Positions 8,162 to 17,599 of a DNA stretch of 64,000 nt are shown here, piece by piece; position 1 is the first letter of the stretch; the number at the start of each line of letters is the position of its first letter. The stretch lies in contig NZ_AKKA01000069.1 of the NCBI RefSeq assembly GCF_000282035.1, positions 1-64,000 on the forward strand, written 5' to 3'. Origin of the DNA: Rhizobium sp. CF122. Its GTDB lineage: Bacteria; Pseudomonadota; Alphaproteobacteria; Rhizobiales; Rhizobiaceae. The translations under genes and the position numbers were made by a program. A model generated the notes under the pieces. It worked only from the letters and a program-made list of their open reading frames with translations, was not told the origin of the DNA and ran no database searches.

Positions 8162-9745
8162 CTACTCCATCGCCTCCAGTTCGGCGCGGTGGCGGTACAT
8201 GGCGAGCAATCTGCGATAGTCGCGGTCGTAAAGGGCCTGTTTGGCCGCATCCGGCAGCTGTTCTTCGCCGCCCGGATACATGGCCGACCCTGCTTCCGCA
8301 AGATCACCATAGAGACCGCACGCGACGGAAGCGGCCATCGCCGTGCCCAGCAGCACCGCCTCATTCATCTTCGGCACCACGACCTTGCAGCCGGTTGCAT
8401 CCGAATAGAGCTCCATCAGCACGGGGTTCTTCACATGGCCGCCCGCGACATGCAAGGTGTCTGGCACATAGCCATACTCCTTCATCCGCTCGAGGATGTG
8501 GCGGATCCCCAGCGCGATCGCCACGGCGGTGCGCCAATAGAGCGCGCAGAGCCCGTCGAACGAGGTGTCGAGCGTCAGGCCGCTGATACCGCCGACGGCA
8601 TGCGGGTCGGCAAGCGGCGAGCGGTTGCCGTGAAAATCGGGCAGGACGAAGATGCGGGCGCCGAATTCGTCCCCCTCCTCGGCGCGAAGCTGCGCAATGC
8701 GGAGGACGATCTTCTGGTGCAGCGCCGCAGTCGGTTCGCCGCCAGCCGCGTGCATCCGCACGATATGATCGAGCAACGCGCCCGTTGCCGATTGCCCCGC
8801 CTCGACCAGCCAGGATTCCGGAAAGACAACTTCGTAATACGGGCCCCACATGCCGTGGCTCGGCTTGCGCTCGCGCGAGAAGGACACGATACAGCTCGAC
8901 GTGCCGGCAATGAGCGCCAGTTGGCGTTCCAGCCGGTGGACATCCTGCGCTTCGCCGCCAAGCGTGCCCAGCGCCCCGGCATAGGCATCGATCATGCCTG
9001 CGGAGACATGGCAAGCCGTCGTCAATCCAAGCGCCGAGGCGGCTTCCTGCGTCAACGTTCCGACGCTCTTGCCGACCGGCACTGTTTCCTCCGGCAGCCG
9101 CCCGCGTTCCAATAGGTCACCAAGCCCGACCTGCTCGAGGAAGTCCTTCTGCCATCCCTTGTCCAGATGTGCGAGATAGTTCCACTTGGCCGTCAGCGTG
9201 CAGCGTGACCGCGCAAGCGCGCCGGTCGCCTTCCAGGTCATGAAATCGGCGAGGTCGAACAGATAGCCGGTGTTCATCCAGGTGCCAGGCAGCTTCTTCT
9301 TCAACCACATCAGCTTCGGCATTTCCATTTCCGGCGACATGAAATGCCCGCAATGCTCCAGCACCGGATGCTCCGTCGCCGTGCAGAAATCGGCTTCCTT
9401 CAGCGCCCGGTGGTCGAGCCAGACGATCGTGTCGAAGCGTCGTTCGCCACCTGTCGAAACGCTGATCTGACCACCGTCGACATCGCGCACGACGAGCGAA
9501 CAGGTGGCGTCGAAGCCGATCGCGCCCACCGATGCAGGTGCCGCACCCGATTGCTCCATCGCCTTGCGCACCGCAATGCAGACCGCCGACCAGATGTCTT
9601 CGGAATCGTGTTCGGCGTGGTTCTCACGCGGCCTGTTCATGATGATCGGGTGTTCGGCCTTGCCCAGCAACGCACCGCGAGCGTCGAAGACGCCGGCGCG
9701 CGCACTGCCCGTGCCGATATCGACCGCAACCACATGCTGAGGCAT
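8162..9745 (-). CDS. FGGY-family carbohydrate kinase (probable ribulokinase-type)
   Basis: This kinase should phosphorylate a ketopentose or polyol-derived ketose in the cytosol. The 527-residue protein has the two FGGY actin-like domains: AVDIGTGSARAGVFD at the N-terminus, the IVWLDHRA and AGMIDAYAGALGTLGG loops, and C-terminal LHVAGGHVKNPVLMELYSDATG with VLLGTAMAA. Length and HFMSPEMEMPKLMWL fit the D-ribulokinase-like branch better than short xylulokinases. It is the last gene of the polyol operon; its ATG shares one base with the stop of the HAD gene, indicating translational coupling. The exact substrate is inferred. Confidence 0.87.
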   Translation of the reverse strand: MPQHVVAVDIGTGSARAGVFDARGALLGKAEHPIIMNRPRENHAEHDSEDIWSAVCIAVRKAMEQSGAAPASVGAIGFDATCSLVVRDVDGGQISVSTGGERRFDTIVWLDHRALKEADFCTATEHPVLEHCGHFMSPEMEMPKLMWLKKKLPGTWMNTGYLFDLADFMTWKATGALARSRCTLTAKWNYLAHLDKGWQKDFLEQVGLGDLLERGRLPEETVPVGKSVGTLTQEAASALGLTTACHVSAGMIDAYAGALGTLGGEAQDVHRLERQLALIAGTSSCIVSFSRERKPSHGMWGPYYEVVFPESWLVEAGQSATGALLDHIVRMHAAGGEPTAALHQKIVLRIAQLRAEEGDEFGARIFVLPDFHGNRSPLADPHAVGGISGLTLDTSFDGLCALYWRTAVAIALGIRHILERMKEYGYVPDTLHVAGGHVKNPVLMELYSDATGCKVVVPKMNEAVLLGTAMAASVACGLYGDLAEAGSAMYPGGEEQLPDAAKQALYDRDYRRLLAMYRHRAELEAME

Positions 9746-10434
9746 TAAAGGTGCATCCCGTCCTGCTTATGTTTGCGGACAAGGTGGATCAAATCCGGCA
9801 TCGCGTCAAACACGGCTTCGGGAGAAAGCCGGTCAAGTTCAGCGCGATAGCCGGAAAAATTGGCGTGCGAACCGCCCGTGAAGGCAAACACCCTCATGCC
9901 TGCAGCCTTCGCCGCTTCGATGCCAGCGGGGCTGTCTTCGACGACGACGCAATTCGCAGGATCGACGTTCATTTCCCGCGCCGCATGCAGGAAGAGGTCG
10001 GGCGCCGGCTTGCCGTGCTTGACCATCGTGGCGCTGAAGATATCAGGCAGCCGGTCGATCAAACCGGTGACCGTCAGCGACAAGCGGATGCGCTCGACCT
10101 GGCTGGAAGAGGCGACACAACAGGGAACGCCGAGCCGATCGATCGTTTCGGCAACCCCATCCATCGGCTTCAACTCCTTGCGAAACCGCGCGTAGAGATC
10201 GGTGCGAATCTGCTCGAGAAACTCCTGGCCCGGATGGACGTTGTATTCAGTCTTCATCGTCTCGATCACAGTTGCGAGACTTCGCCCGAGAAAACGACCG
10301 TAGACCTCTTCCTCGGTGATCGGGACGTTAAGATCGTTCATCGCCTTGACGAGGACACTCACCGAGATCGGCTCGCTGTCGACAAGAACGCCATCGCAAT
10401 CGAAAATGACCAGCCGTGTTTCAGCCTCAGCCAT
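9745..10434 (-). CDS. HAD-superfamily phosphatase (beta-phosphoglucomutase-like)
   Basis: The 229-residue protein carries all HAD motifs: FDCDGVLVDSEP (nucleophile aspartate, about residues 10-21), VASSSQ, the KHGKPAPDLFL lysine motif and VVEDSPAGIEAAKAAGM. It belongs to the subfamily with a helical cap that includes sugar-phosphate phosphatases and beta-phosphoglucomutases. It lies between mannitol dehydrogenase and the FGGY kinase and overlaps the latter by one base. A role in removing an unwanted sugar phosphate made during polyol breakdown is plausible but not shown. Confidence 0.87.
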   Translation of the reverse strand: MAEAETRLVIFDCDGVLVDSEPISVSVLVKAMNDLNVPITEEEVYGRFLGRSLATVIETMKTEYNVHPGQEFLEQIRTDLYARFRKELKPMDGVAETIDRLGVPCCVASSSQVERIRLSLTVTGLIDRLPDIFSATMVKHGKPAPDLFLHAAREMNVDPANCVVVEDSPAGIEAAKAAGMRVFAFTGGSHANFSGYRAELDRLSPEAVFDAMPDLIHLVRKHKQDGMHL

Positions 10435-10491
10435 GGCAGACCCAATCGCAGTTGGTGCAGGAAGTTTCCATCCACCGGACGGGGCGGAGGC

Positions 10492-10509
10492 GGCGGCAGG
10501 AATGCCGCC
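10492..10509 (-). other. Small hairpin in the mtlK-HAD spacer
   Basis: GGCGGCA (10492-10498) and TGCCGCC (10503-10509) can form a 7-bp stem with a four-base loop in the 83-base gap after the mannitol dehydrogenase stop. There is no T-run. It could slow 3' decay or reduce downstream expression. Confidence 0.4.
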
Positions 10510-10517
10510 ACAGATCC

Positions 10518-11999
10518 TTACACAGCAAGTTTGTTGTCGAGATAAAGCTGCAGGGTTTCACGCGTGCCCTTTTCCCACAGGGTTTTCAATGCGTGGGCAA
10601 AGCGCTTGCAGAACAGCTCGGATTTCGACACCTCGCCGAAGATGTCGTCGAAGGCGAGGAACGCCATCGGATCATTCTTGGCCTTCAAAGCTGCAGCACG
10701 CAGCCGGTCGGCGCTCGCGTCGTTGAAGGCGATGTCCTTGCCGCTGTCCGTCTTTCCCGCGAAGTAGCGGCACCACAGCGCCGAAACCAGCGCCAGGCCG
10801 ACGACATCCCTGCCCTGGTTCAGATTGTCGAGCGTCGACGGCAGAATGAACTTCGGCTGCCGGTTCGACCCGTCCTGCGCCAGACGCGGGATCGTATCGG
10901 CAATTTTCGGATTGAGCAGTCGGTGCTCGATCAGCGCGAAGTAGTCCGTCAGCGAAATATTGGGGACCGGCGGAACGATCGGAATGATCTCTTCTTTTTC
11001 CAGCTTGGCGAGGAAGGCCCGGATCAGTGGATCTTCCATCGAATCGTGCACGAAATGGATGTCCATCAGCGCTGCCGGATAGGCAATCGCGGCATGTCCG
11101 CCGTTCAGAATCCGGATTTTCATGTGCTCGTAAGGCGTCACATCCGGCACGAACGTCACACCCACCTTCTCCAGCGCTGGACGCCCTGCGGTGAACTTGT
11201 CTTCCAGCACCCACTGCTTGAACTCTTCGCAATAGACGGGCCAGTTGTCCTCGATGCCGAAGGCATCCTTCAAAAGATCGATTTCCCGCTGCCCCGTTGC
11301 CGGCGTGATGCGGTCCACCATGGCGTTCGGGAAGGCGACGTTCGACTTGATCCAGTCGGCGAAGGCGGGATCTGAAAGCCGTGCTGTGCCGACAACGGCG
11401 TTCGAGGTCACGACGCCGTTATGCGGAATGTTGTCGCAGGACATGACGGTGAAAGGCACGATGCCCTTCTCCTTGCGCGCCTTGAGCCCGGCGACAATAA
11501 GGCCGAAGACGGTTTTCGGGTCGGCGGGGTTCTGGCCATCGGCGGCGATCGCCCGGTGACCCGGATTGAACTTGCCGGATGCATCGATGAAATAGCCGCC
11601 TTCGGTGATCGTCATCGAAACGATGCGGATTGCGGGATCGGCAAGCTTGGCAATGATCGCCTTGGCGTCGCCGACAGGCAGAATATCGATCATCGGCGCG
11701 GTGATGCGTGCGGCCGTCTTGTTGTTGTCCTGCTCGACGACCGTGGTCAGGAAGTCCTGCGCAGCAAGCTTTTCGCGCATGGCCGCATCGGAGGGGAGAA
11801 TACCGGCCCCGATGATCGCCCAATCATGATCCTGACCCTGATTGAAAAGGTCGTCGAGATAGATCGCCTGGTGGGCACGGTGGAAATTGCCCACCCCGAA
11901 GTGCACGATGCCCGCCTTCAGCGACGCCCGCTCGTAGGTTGGTACGGCGGCTGTCTTTGCCGCCTCGGAAAGCGTTGCCAGCGATAATTTGCACGTCAT
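10518..11999 (-). CDS. mtlK: Mannitol 2-dehydrogenase
   Basis: The enzyme oxidises D-mannitol to D-fructose (or a related polyol) with NAD. The 493-residue product fits the long-chain mannitol dehydrogenase family: VHFGVGNFHRAHQA nucleotide-binding loop near the N-terminus, MTITEGGYF, VMSCDNIPHNG, DRITPAT, and the active-site segment KIRILNGGHAA. ATG 11999 has an AGAGGA site upstream. It follows the smoK ATPase on the same strand after a 107-base gap. In known smo/mtl operons a short-chain sorbitol dehydrogenase (smoS) often lies between these two genes; it is absent here. Confidence 0.9.
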   Translation of the reverse strand: MTCKLSLATLSEAAKTAAVPTYERASLKAGIVHFGVGNFHRAHQAIYLDDLFNQGQDHDWAIIGAGILPSDAAMREKLAAQDFLTTVVEQDNNKTAARITAPMIDILPVGDAKAIIAKLADPAIRIVSMTITEGGYFIDASGKFNPGHRAIAADGQNPADPKTVFGLIVAGLKARKEKGIVPFTVMSCDNIPHNGVVTSNAVVGTARLSDPAFADWIKSNVAFPNAMVDRITPATGQREIDLLKDAFGIEDNWPVYCEEFKQWVLEDKFTAGRPALEKVGVTFVPDVTPYEHMKIRILNGGHAAIAYPAALMDIHFVHDSMEDPLIRAFLAKLEKEEIIPIVPPVPNISLTDYFALIEHRLLNPKIADTIPRLAQDGSNRQPKFILPSTLDNLNQGRDVVGLALVSALWCRYFAGKTDSGKDIAFNDASADRLRAAALKAKNDPMAFLAFDDIFGEVSKSELFCKRFAHALKTLWEKGTRETLQLYLDNKLAV

Positions 12000-12106
12000 G
12001 TTTCAGTCCTCTTGAAGGTCTTCGGGATCGGCTATGACCCCGGCATCGGCACGCCGGGCACCTTGTCCGGCGTTGCTCTTTCGTCCCCAACCCGGCAACA
12101 ATGCGC

Positions 12107-13105
12107 TCAGATGGCGAGGCCGCCTTCGTTGAATTTGTGGATCCGTGTTTTGTCGGGCGTCAGATAAACAGCATCGCCGGCCTTTGCCGGGAAGTCGCCA
12201 CCGCCACGCGCCGTGACATGGCCGATGCCTTCGACATCGACATGCAGGAAGGTATCCGCGCCGAGATGTTCGGCGACCATCACCTTGCCCTTCCAGTCGC
12301 CGCTTTCGGTCGACAACAACACATGCTCCGGTCGTACGCCGATCGTGGGCGCGCCGAACTGGGCGGAATACTGGCCCTTGACGAAGTTCATCTTCGGCGA
12401 GCCGATGAAGCCCGCGACGAAGAGGTTGCGCGGTTTGTGATAGAGCTCCAGCGGCGAACCGACCTGCTCGATATTGCCGCGGTTCAGCACGACGATCTTG
12501 TCGGCCATGGTCATGGCTTCGACCTGGTCGTGGGTGACGTAAATCATCGTCGTCTTCAGCTGCTGATGCAGCTCGCTGATCTCGAGGCGCATGTTGACGC
12601 GAAGCGCGGCATCAAGGTTCGAGAGTGGCTCGTCGAACAGGAAGGCCGACGGCTGGCGCACGATGGCGCGGCCGATCGCGACGCGCTGGCGCTGACCACC
12701 CGAAAGCTGGCGCGGCTTGCGCTCGAGATAGTCCGTCAGGTTTAGAACGCGTGCGGCGTCGGCGACTTTCCTGTCGATCTCCGCCTTGTCGACGCCGGCC
12801 ATCTTGAGGGGGAAGGCGATGTTGTTGCGCACGCTCATGTGCGGATAGAGCGCATAGGACTGGAAGACCATCGCGAGCCCGCGTTCCGACGGAGCCTTTT
12901 CCGTTGCATCCCTGCCGTCAATGACGATGTTGCCGCCGCTGACATCCTCAAGACCGGCAATCAATCGGAGCAGGGTGGACTTGCCGCAGCCGGACGGGCC
13001 GACGAAGACGACGAACTCGCCGTCCTTGATCTCGAGGTCGATCGAAGGGATGACCTTGGCTTCACCGAAGACCTTCGAAACTTTCTGAAGGGTAATGCTT
13101 CCCAT
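12107..13105 (-). CDS. smoK: Polyol ABC transporter ATP-binding protein
   Basis: The 332-residue ATPase of the MalK/UgpC type powers import by the two adjacent permeases. It contains Walker [10 protein letters not shown] (about residues 37-45), the signature LSGGQRQR, Walker [13 protein letters not shown], the H-loop VTHDQ, and a C-terminal regulatory OB-like domain (GVRPEHVLL). It lies 18 bases downstream of the second permease gene. The symbol reflects similarity in family and gene order to sorbitol/mannitol smoK of Rhodobacter and Ensifer. Confidence 0.9.
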   Translation of the reverse strand: MGSITLQKVSKVFGEAKVIPSIDLEIKDGEFVVFVGPSGCGKSTLLRLIAGLEDVSGGNIVIDGRDATEKAPSERGLAMVFQSYALYPHMSVRNNIAFPLKMAGVDKAEIDRKVADAARVLNLTDYLERKPRQLSGGQRQRVAIGRAIVRQPSAFLFDEPLSNLDAALRVNMRLEISELHQQLKTTMIYVTHDQVEAMTMADKIVVLNRGNIEQVGSPLELYHKPRNLFVAGFIGSPKMNFVKGQYSAQFGAPTIGVRPEHVLLSTESGDWKGKVMVAEHLGADTFLHVDVEGIGHVTARGGGDFPAKAGDAVYLTPDKTRIHKFNEGGLAI

Positions 13106-13123
13106 GTTTCTCTCCCTGATGTC

Positions 13124-13954
13124 TTATTTCACCGCGCCGAAGGTCAGGCCGCGGACGAGTTGTTTCTGCGAGAACCAGCCGAGGATCAGGATCGGGGCGA
13201 TCGCCATGGTGGAGGCCGCCGAAAGCTTGGCGTAGAACAGGCCTTCGGGGCTGGAATAGGATGCGATGAAGGCCGTCAGCGGCGCTGCTTTCGAGGCGCT
13301 CAGGTTCAGCGTCCAGAAGGCTTCGTTCCAAGCCAGGATGATGTTGAGGAGCAGTGTCGAAGCAATGCCCGGCACCGCCATCGGCGTCAGCACATAGATG
13401 ATCTCCTTGAGAAGCGAGGCGCCGTCCATCCGGGCGGCTTCTAGGATTTCGCCGGGGATCTCCTTGAAGTAGGTGTAGAGCATCCACACGATGATCGGCA
13501 GGTTGATCAGCGTCAGCACGATCACCAGTCCGAAACGGCTGTCGAGCAGGCCCGAGTTGCGAAACAGCAGGTAGATCGGGATGAGTGCGCCGACTGGAGG
13601 CATCATCTTCGTGGACAGCATCCACATCAGAAGATCCTTCGTCCGCTTGGTCGGCGAAAACGCCATGGCCCAGGCGGCGGGGATAGCGATGATCAGACCG
13701 ATCAGCGTCGAGCCAAAGGAAATGATCACCGAGTTCATGAAGTGACCAAGATAGTTCGAGCGGCTCTGGACTTCCGCGTAACTCTCGGTCGTCCAATGGA
13801 AGAACAGGAACTGCGGCGGTGAGGCGATGGCATCCGCTTCCGTCTTGAAGCTCGTCAAGAACGTCCAGAGGATCGGGAAGAAGATCAGAATGCCGAGCGC
13901 CCAGGCGACTGCGGTCATGACCACTTTGCGTCGAGTTGAGACCTTTCTAGCCAT
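13124..13954 (-). CDS. smoG: Polyol ABC transporter permease (MalG type)
   Basis: The 276-residue inner-membrane permease has an N-terminal hydrophobic helix after a basic start, five more membrane segments, and the EAA loop (EAARMDGASLLKEIIYVLTPMA) that contacts the ATPase. ATG 13954 follows the smoF stop by one base (TGAGATG), so translation is probably coupled; the open frame beyond it merely overlaps smoF. With SmoF it forms the membrane channel. Confidence 0.9.
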   Translation of the reverse strand: MARKVSTRRKVVMTAVAWALGILIFFPILWTFLTSFKTEADAIASPPQFLFFHWTTESYAEVQSRSNYLGHFMNSVIISFGSTLIGLIIAIPAAWAMAFSPTKRTKDLLMWMLSTKMMPPVGALIPIYLLFRNSGLLDSRFGLVIVLTLINLPIIVWMLYTYFKEIPGEILEAARMDGASLLKEIIYVLTPMAVPGIASTLLLNIILAWNEAFWTLNLSASKAAPLTAFIASYSSPEGLFYAKLSAASTMAIAPILILGWFSQKQLVRGLTFGAVK

Positions 13955-13955
13955 C

Positions 13956-14828
13956 TCAAGCCTCCAGATTCTTGCCGACGAGGCGGACGAGGAAGATCGC
14001 AACGATGTTGGCGAGGATAACCGCGACGATACCACCTGCCGAGGCGCCGCCGATATCGAATTGCAGCAGTGCCTGCGCGTAAACGAGGAAGGTAAGGTTC
14101 GTGCTCTGCGTGCCAGGGCCACCGTTGGTGGTCACCAGAATTTCGGCAAAGACCGAGAGCAGGAAGATCGTCTGGATCAGGATAACCACCGTGATGGCGC
14201 GCGCCATGTGCGGCAGGATGATGTAGAAGAACTTCGAGAGCGCACCGGCGCCGTCCATCTCGGCGGCTTCCTTCTGCTCTTCATCGAGCGACTGCAGTGC
14301 TGTCAGCATGATAAGGGTCGCGAAGGGTAACCATTGCCAGGCAACAATCAGGATGATCGAAAACAACGGCGCATTCGCCAGCCAGTCGTAAGGCTGTAGG
14401 CCGAGTGCCTTGGCAAGATGCGCAAAGAGCCCATTGACCGGGTTCATGAACATGTTTTTCCACACCAGCGCCGCAACCGTCGGCATGACGAAGAAGGGCG
14501 CGATCACCAGAATGCGCACGATCCCCTGCCCGTAAATATCCTGGTCGAGCAGCAGCGCAAACAAGATGCCACCGATGACAGTGATCAACAGCACGCCAAG
14601 CACCAGGAGCAACGTATTGATCAATGCGGAGAAAAAGGCGGGATCGGTTAGGAAATATTTGTAGTTCAGGAAGCCGACGAAGGTTTCCATTCCCGGGCTG
14701 AGCAAATTGTAGCTCAGCGTCGAGAAATAGATCGTCATCACGAGCGGGACGATCATCCACAGGAAGAGAAGCACAACGGATGGTGCGATCATCATTCGCG
14801 CTGCGGAGCGGGTGTGTAACGTTGCCAT
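13956..14828 (-). CDS. smoF: Polyol ABC transporter permease (MalF type)
   Basis: The 290-residue permease shows about six hydrophobic helices and the conserved EAA-type loop (EAAEMDGAGALSKFFYIILPHMA) facing the ATPase. The N-terminus (ARMMIAPSVVLLFLWMIVPLVM) is the usual first helix. It is separated from the binding-protein gene by 137 bases holding two hairpins, a common way to make more binding protein than permease. Substrate specificity toward sorbitol/mannitol is inferred from the neighbouring mannitol dehydrogenase. Confidence 0.9.
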   Translation of the reverse strand: MATLHTRSAARMMIAPSVVLLFLWMIVPLVMTIYFSTLSYNLLSPGMETFVGFLNYKYFLTDPAFFSALINTLLLVLGVLLITVIGGILFALLLDQDIYGQGIVRILVIAPFFVMPTVAALVWKNMFMNPVNGLFAHLAKALGLQPYDWLANAPLFSIILIVAWQWLPFATLIMLTALQSLDEEQKEAAEMDGAGALSKFFYIILPHMARAITVVILIQTIFLLSVFAEILVTTNGGPGTQSTNLTFLVYAQALLQFDIGGASAGGIVAVILANIVAIFLVRLVGKNLEA

Positions 14829-14879
14829 GGCGATGACCGATCCTGTTCAAAGAGGCAGACGGCTGCGGGACAGCTGAGC

Positions 14880-14920
14880 AAAAAAGGGCCGCCGATGCAG
14901 TTTGGGCAATTCGGCGACCC
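14880..14920 (-). terminator. Terminator/attenuator hairpin between smoE and smoF
   Basis: Read on the minus strand, GGGTCGCCGA (14911-14920) pairs with TCGGCGGCCC (14886-14895), allowing one G-U pair, and is followed directly by TTTTTT. It looks like an intrinsic terminator inside the operon. A second stem, GGCGGGG (14926-14932) with CCCCGCC (14943-14949), lies between it and the smoE stop. Partial termination would favour smoE transcript. Confidence 0.7.
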
Positions 14921-14965
14921 AGACGGGCGGGGAGGTCAAAGGCCCCGCCTTCTCAGGAGGTTATT

Positions 14966-16276
14966 TTATTTGATGTAACCAGCCTTGGTCATTTCGCGGG
15001 TCGTCAACTGCTGTGCGCTCTGCAGGGCCTGGTCGACCGAAACCTGGCCGGCGAGAGCCGCGGAGAACTGCTGGCCGACCGCCGTGCCGATGCCCTGGAA
15101 CTCAGGGATAGCGACGAACTGGACACCGACATAAGGGACCGGCTTGACGGTCGGCTTGGTCGGATCGGCCGCGTTGATGCTGTCGAGCGTCATCTTCGCG
15201 AAAGGCGCTGCCTTCTGGTAGTCGGCATTTGCATAGAGCGACGTGCGGGTACCGGGAGGTGCATTCAGCCAGCCTTCCTTCTCGGCGACGAGGTTGGTGT
15301 AGTCCTTGCTCGTTGCCCAGGCGACGAACTTCTCGGCTGCCTCGACCTTCTGCGAGCCTGCCGGGATGGCGAGGTTCCAGGCCCACAGCCAGTTGCCGCG
15401 CTTGCCGAGACCCTTGTCCGGAGCCAGAGCGAAGCCGACCTTGTCGGCGACGGTCGATTCCTTCGGGTTGCTGACGAAGGATGCAGCAACGGTCGCGTCG
15501 ATCCACATGCCGCACTTGCCGGTCTGGAAGAGCGCCAGGTTTTCGTTGAAGCCGTTCGACGAAGCGCCCGGAGGGCCGGCTTCCTTCATCAGGTTGACGT
15601 AGAAGTTCAGCGTGTCCTTCCACTCCGGTTGATCGAACTGCGGCTTCCATTGCTCATCGAACCAGCGTGCCCCGAAGGAATTCGACATCGCCGTCAGAAA
15701 GGCCATGTTTTCACCCCAGCCGGCCTTGCCGCGCAGGCAGATGCCGTAGATTTCCTTGTCCTTGTTGGTGATCTTCTTCGCGGCTTCCGCGATGAAGTCC
15801 CAGGTCGGCGCGTCCGGCATCTTCAGGCCGGCGGCTTCGAACAGGTCCTTGCGGTACATGACCATCGAGCTTTCGCCGTAGAACGGCGCTGCATAGAGCT
15901 TGCCGTCTGCGGTCAGGCCGCTGCGGATTGCCGGAAGCAGGTCGTCAGCGTCGTAGTCGGCGCCCAGATTGTCGAGCGGCAACAGCCAGCCCTGCTTTGC
16001 CCAGATCGGAACTTCATAGGTACCGATCGTCAGAACGTCGTATTGGCCGCCCTTGGTCGCGATGTCGGTCGTGACCTTCTGGCGCAGGACGTTTTCTTCG
16101 AGGGTGACCCACTCGAGATCGATGTCGGGGTTCTTTTTCTTGAAGTCATCCGTCAGCTTCTGCATCCGGATCATGTCGCCGTTGTTGACGGTCGCGATTG
16201 TCAGCGTTTCGGCCGAAGCCATGCCGGCAAACGCCAGTGCTGAGCAGGCGCCCAGCAGGAGAGTTCTCAATGTCAT
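14966..16276 (-). CDS. smoE: Polyol ABC transporter substrate-binding protein
   Basis: This periplasmic binding protein (family 1, about 436 residues) delivers polyol to the SmoFG permease. It has a signal peptide (TLRTLLLGACSALAFAGMASA) and then a mature start ETLTIATVNNGDMIRMQKL; GTYEVPIWAKQGWLLPLDNL and AAPFYGESSMVMYRKDLFEAAG are typical for the group. ATG 16276 is preceded by GGAGGAAGAT, which decides against the longer frame from 16306. It is the first transport gene of the operon and is preceded by a repeat-rich promoter. Confidence 0.92.
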   Translation of the reverse strand: MTLRTLLLGACSALAFAGMASAETLTIATVNNGDMIRMQKLTDDFKKKNPDIDLEWVTLEENVLRQKVTTDIATKGGQYDVLTIGTYEVPIWAKQGWLLPLDNLGADYDADDLLPAIRSGLTADGKLYAAPFYGESSMVMYRKDLFEAAGLKMPDAPTWDFIAEAAKKITNKDKEIYGICLRGKAGWGENMAFLTAMSNSFGARWFDEQWKPQFDQPEWKDTLNFYVNLMKEAGPPGASSNGFNENLALFQTGKCGMWIDATVAASFVSNPKESTVADKVGFALAPDKGLGKRGNWLWAWNLAIPAGSQKVEAAEKFVAWATSKDYTNLVAEKEGWLNAPPGTRTSLYANADYQKAAPFAKMTLDSINAADPTKPTVKPVPYVGVQFVAIPEFQGIGTAVGQQFSAALAGQVSVDQALQSAQQLTTREMTKAGYIK

Positions 16277-16313
16277 ATCTTCCTCCCAGAAGATGGGTGC
16301 GAGCATTCGCTTT

Positions 16314-16353
16314 GCTCATGGGCAATTACTCGCTCATGGGAGAAAAATGTCAA
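16314..16353 (-). promoter_or_regulatory. Probable smoE promoter with two direct repeats
   Basis: A TTGACA -35 box (16348-16353, minus strand) is followed by an AT-rich -10 candidate around 16325-16331. The 9-base repeat GCTCATGGG (plus-strand reading) occurs at 16314-16322 and 16332-16340, 18 bases apart, one copy between the two boxes and one just downstream. This position suits a repressor site. Binding by the adjacent SorC regulator is inference. Confidence 0.55.
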
Positions 16354-16421
16354 TCACCATTCGTTGCTGCAGCAGCGAAGGCGGGGGTTATCTACCTGAA
16401 TTTAAATGAATAAATATTTGC

Positions 16422-17375
16422 TCACGACTTGAGCAGATACTCGGCAGTATCCTCATCGGTGATAAGCGCATTGATCTGATGGCCTGTTACAGCCGCCTTG
16501 ATCGCCTTGAATTTGCGCTTACCCTTGCCGATTCCAATGACGGTCGAAGACTCGCGCGAGGGGATCGACGCAGAGGCCACCCGCTCGTTGATCGGGTTGT
16601 CGAGGAGCTTGCCTTCGCCATCGAACACCCAGCCGCAGATCTCGCCTACGGCGCCGTTGCGCATCAGCTCCATCATCTCGTCCTTCTCGAGAAAGCCGTC
16701 GACGCAAAGCGGCCCGTCGATGCCAAGCTCACCGATGCCGACGAATGTCACGTCCGCCTGCGCGCTGATCTCCAGCGTCGAGCGGACGAGCTGCTGACCG
16801 TGCAAGGTTTCCCTCTCCTGCGCCGACGTCACCAGGACCGGCAGCGGCATCGGGAAGTGCCGCGCTTTCACCGCGTCGGCCATGCTGAAGATGACGTTGT
16901 AATAAGCGGCCGAACCATCAGGCGCGATGTTGCCGGTCAGCGACACGATGCGATGGCTGGGACATTCGATGGCAGGCAGCTGATCGACCGCGGCCTTCAA
17001 GGTTCGCCCTGTACCGACCGCCAGCACGATCGGATCCGTCCGCTTCAGCCAGCGTTCGATTTCAGCCGCCGCGGCTTCCGCGATGCCGACGGTCGTCGAG
17101 CTGGAGCCCGGGTCGCTCGGCACGACCTCGACATGCTTCAGGTTGAACTTCTTGCGCACGGCATTGGCGAGTTCGAGGCAAGCGGCGATCGGATGGTCGA
17201 GCCGCACCTTGATGAGCCGTTCGGCAACGGCGAGTGACACCAGACGCTGTGCCGATTGCCGCGAAATCCCCATGGAAGAGGCAATCTCATCCTGCGTCCG
17301 TCCCGCCACGTAGTAGAGCCATCCTGCACGCGCCGCGTCATCCAGCCGTCCCGAAGTCTCGGATTTTCTTACCAT
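16422..17375 (-). CDS. SorC/DeoR-family regulator of the polyol operon
   Basis: The 317-residue regulator has an N-terminal helix-turn-helix (GRTQDEIASSMGISRQSAQRLVSLA, about residues 22-46) and the SorC effector domain (VLAVGTGRTLKAAVDQL; VIGIGKGKRKFKAIKAAVTG; final ITDEDTAEYLL). It lies just upstream of smoE on the same strand, the usual position of a polyol-responsive regulator in rhizobial smo/mtl loci. ATG 17375 is preferred because the frame above it is not homologous to the family. It may act at the repeats in the smoE promoter. Confidence 0.87.
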   Translation of the reverse strand: MVRKSETSGRLDDAARAGWLYYVAGRTQDEIASSMGISRQSAQRLVSLAVAERLIKVRLDHPIAACLELANAVRKKFNLKHVEVVPSDPGSSSTTVGIAEAAAAEIERWLKRTDPIVLAVGTGRTLKAAVDQLPAIECPSHRIVSLTGNIAPDGSAAYYNVIFSMADAVKARHFPMPLPVLVTSAQERETLHGQQLVRSTLEISAQADVTFVGIGELGIDGPLCVDGFLEKDEMMELMRNGAVGEICGWVFDGEGKLLDNPINERVASASIPSRESSTVIGIGKGKRKFKAIKAAVTGHQINALITDEDTAEYLLKS

Positions 17376-17599
17376 CAAGTCTCTACCATGCTGAAAGGAC
17401 CGGCCGTAGCCGACGCGAAGATACACATTGCGGCAGATCAAACCAGAATTCGGGCAAATGTCGAGTGCATTGAGAAATCGCACAGCCTATTTTGACTTGC
17501 CGCGCGGGGGCCGGATGCCATCTGCTTGTCATCTTTGTCGATCAAGCCTTGCTTGACCGAGGGTTGAACTGCGAGCTAACTGGCAGCGAGGAAAAAACT

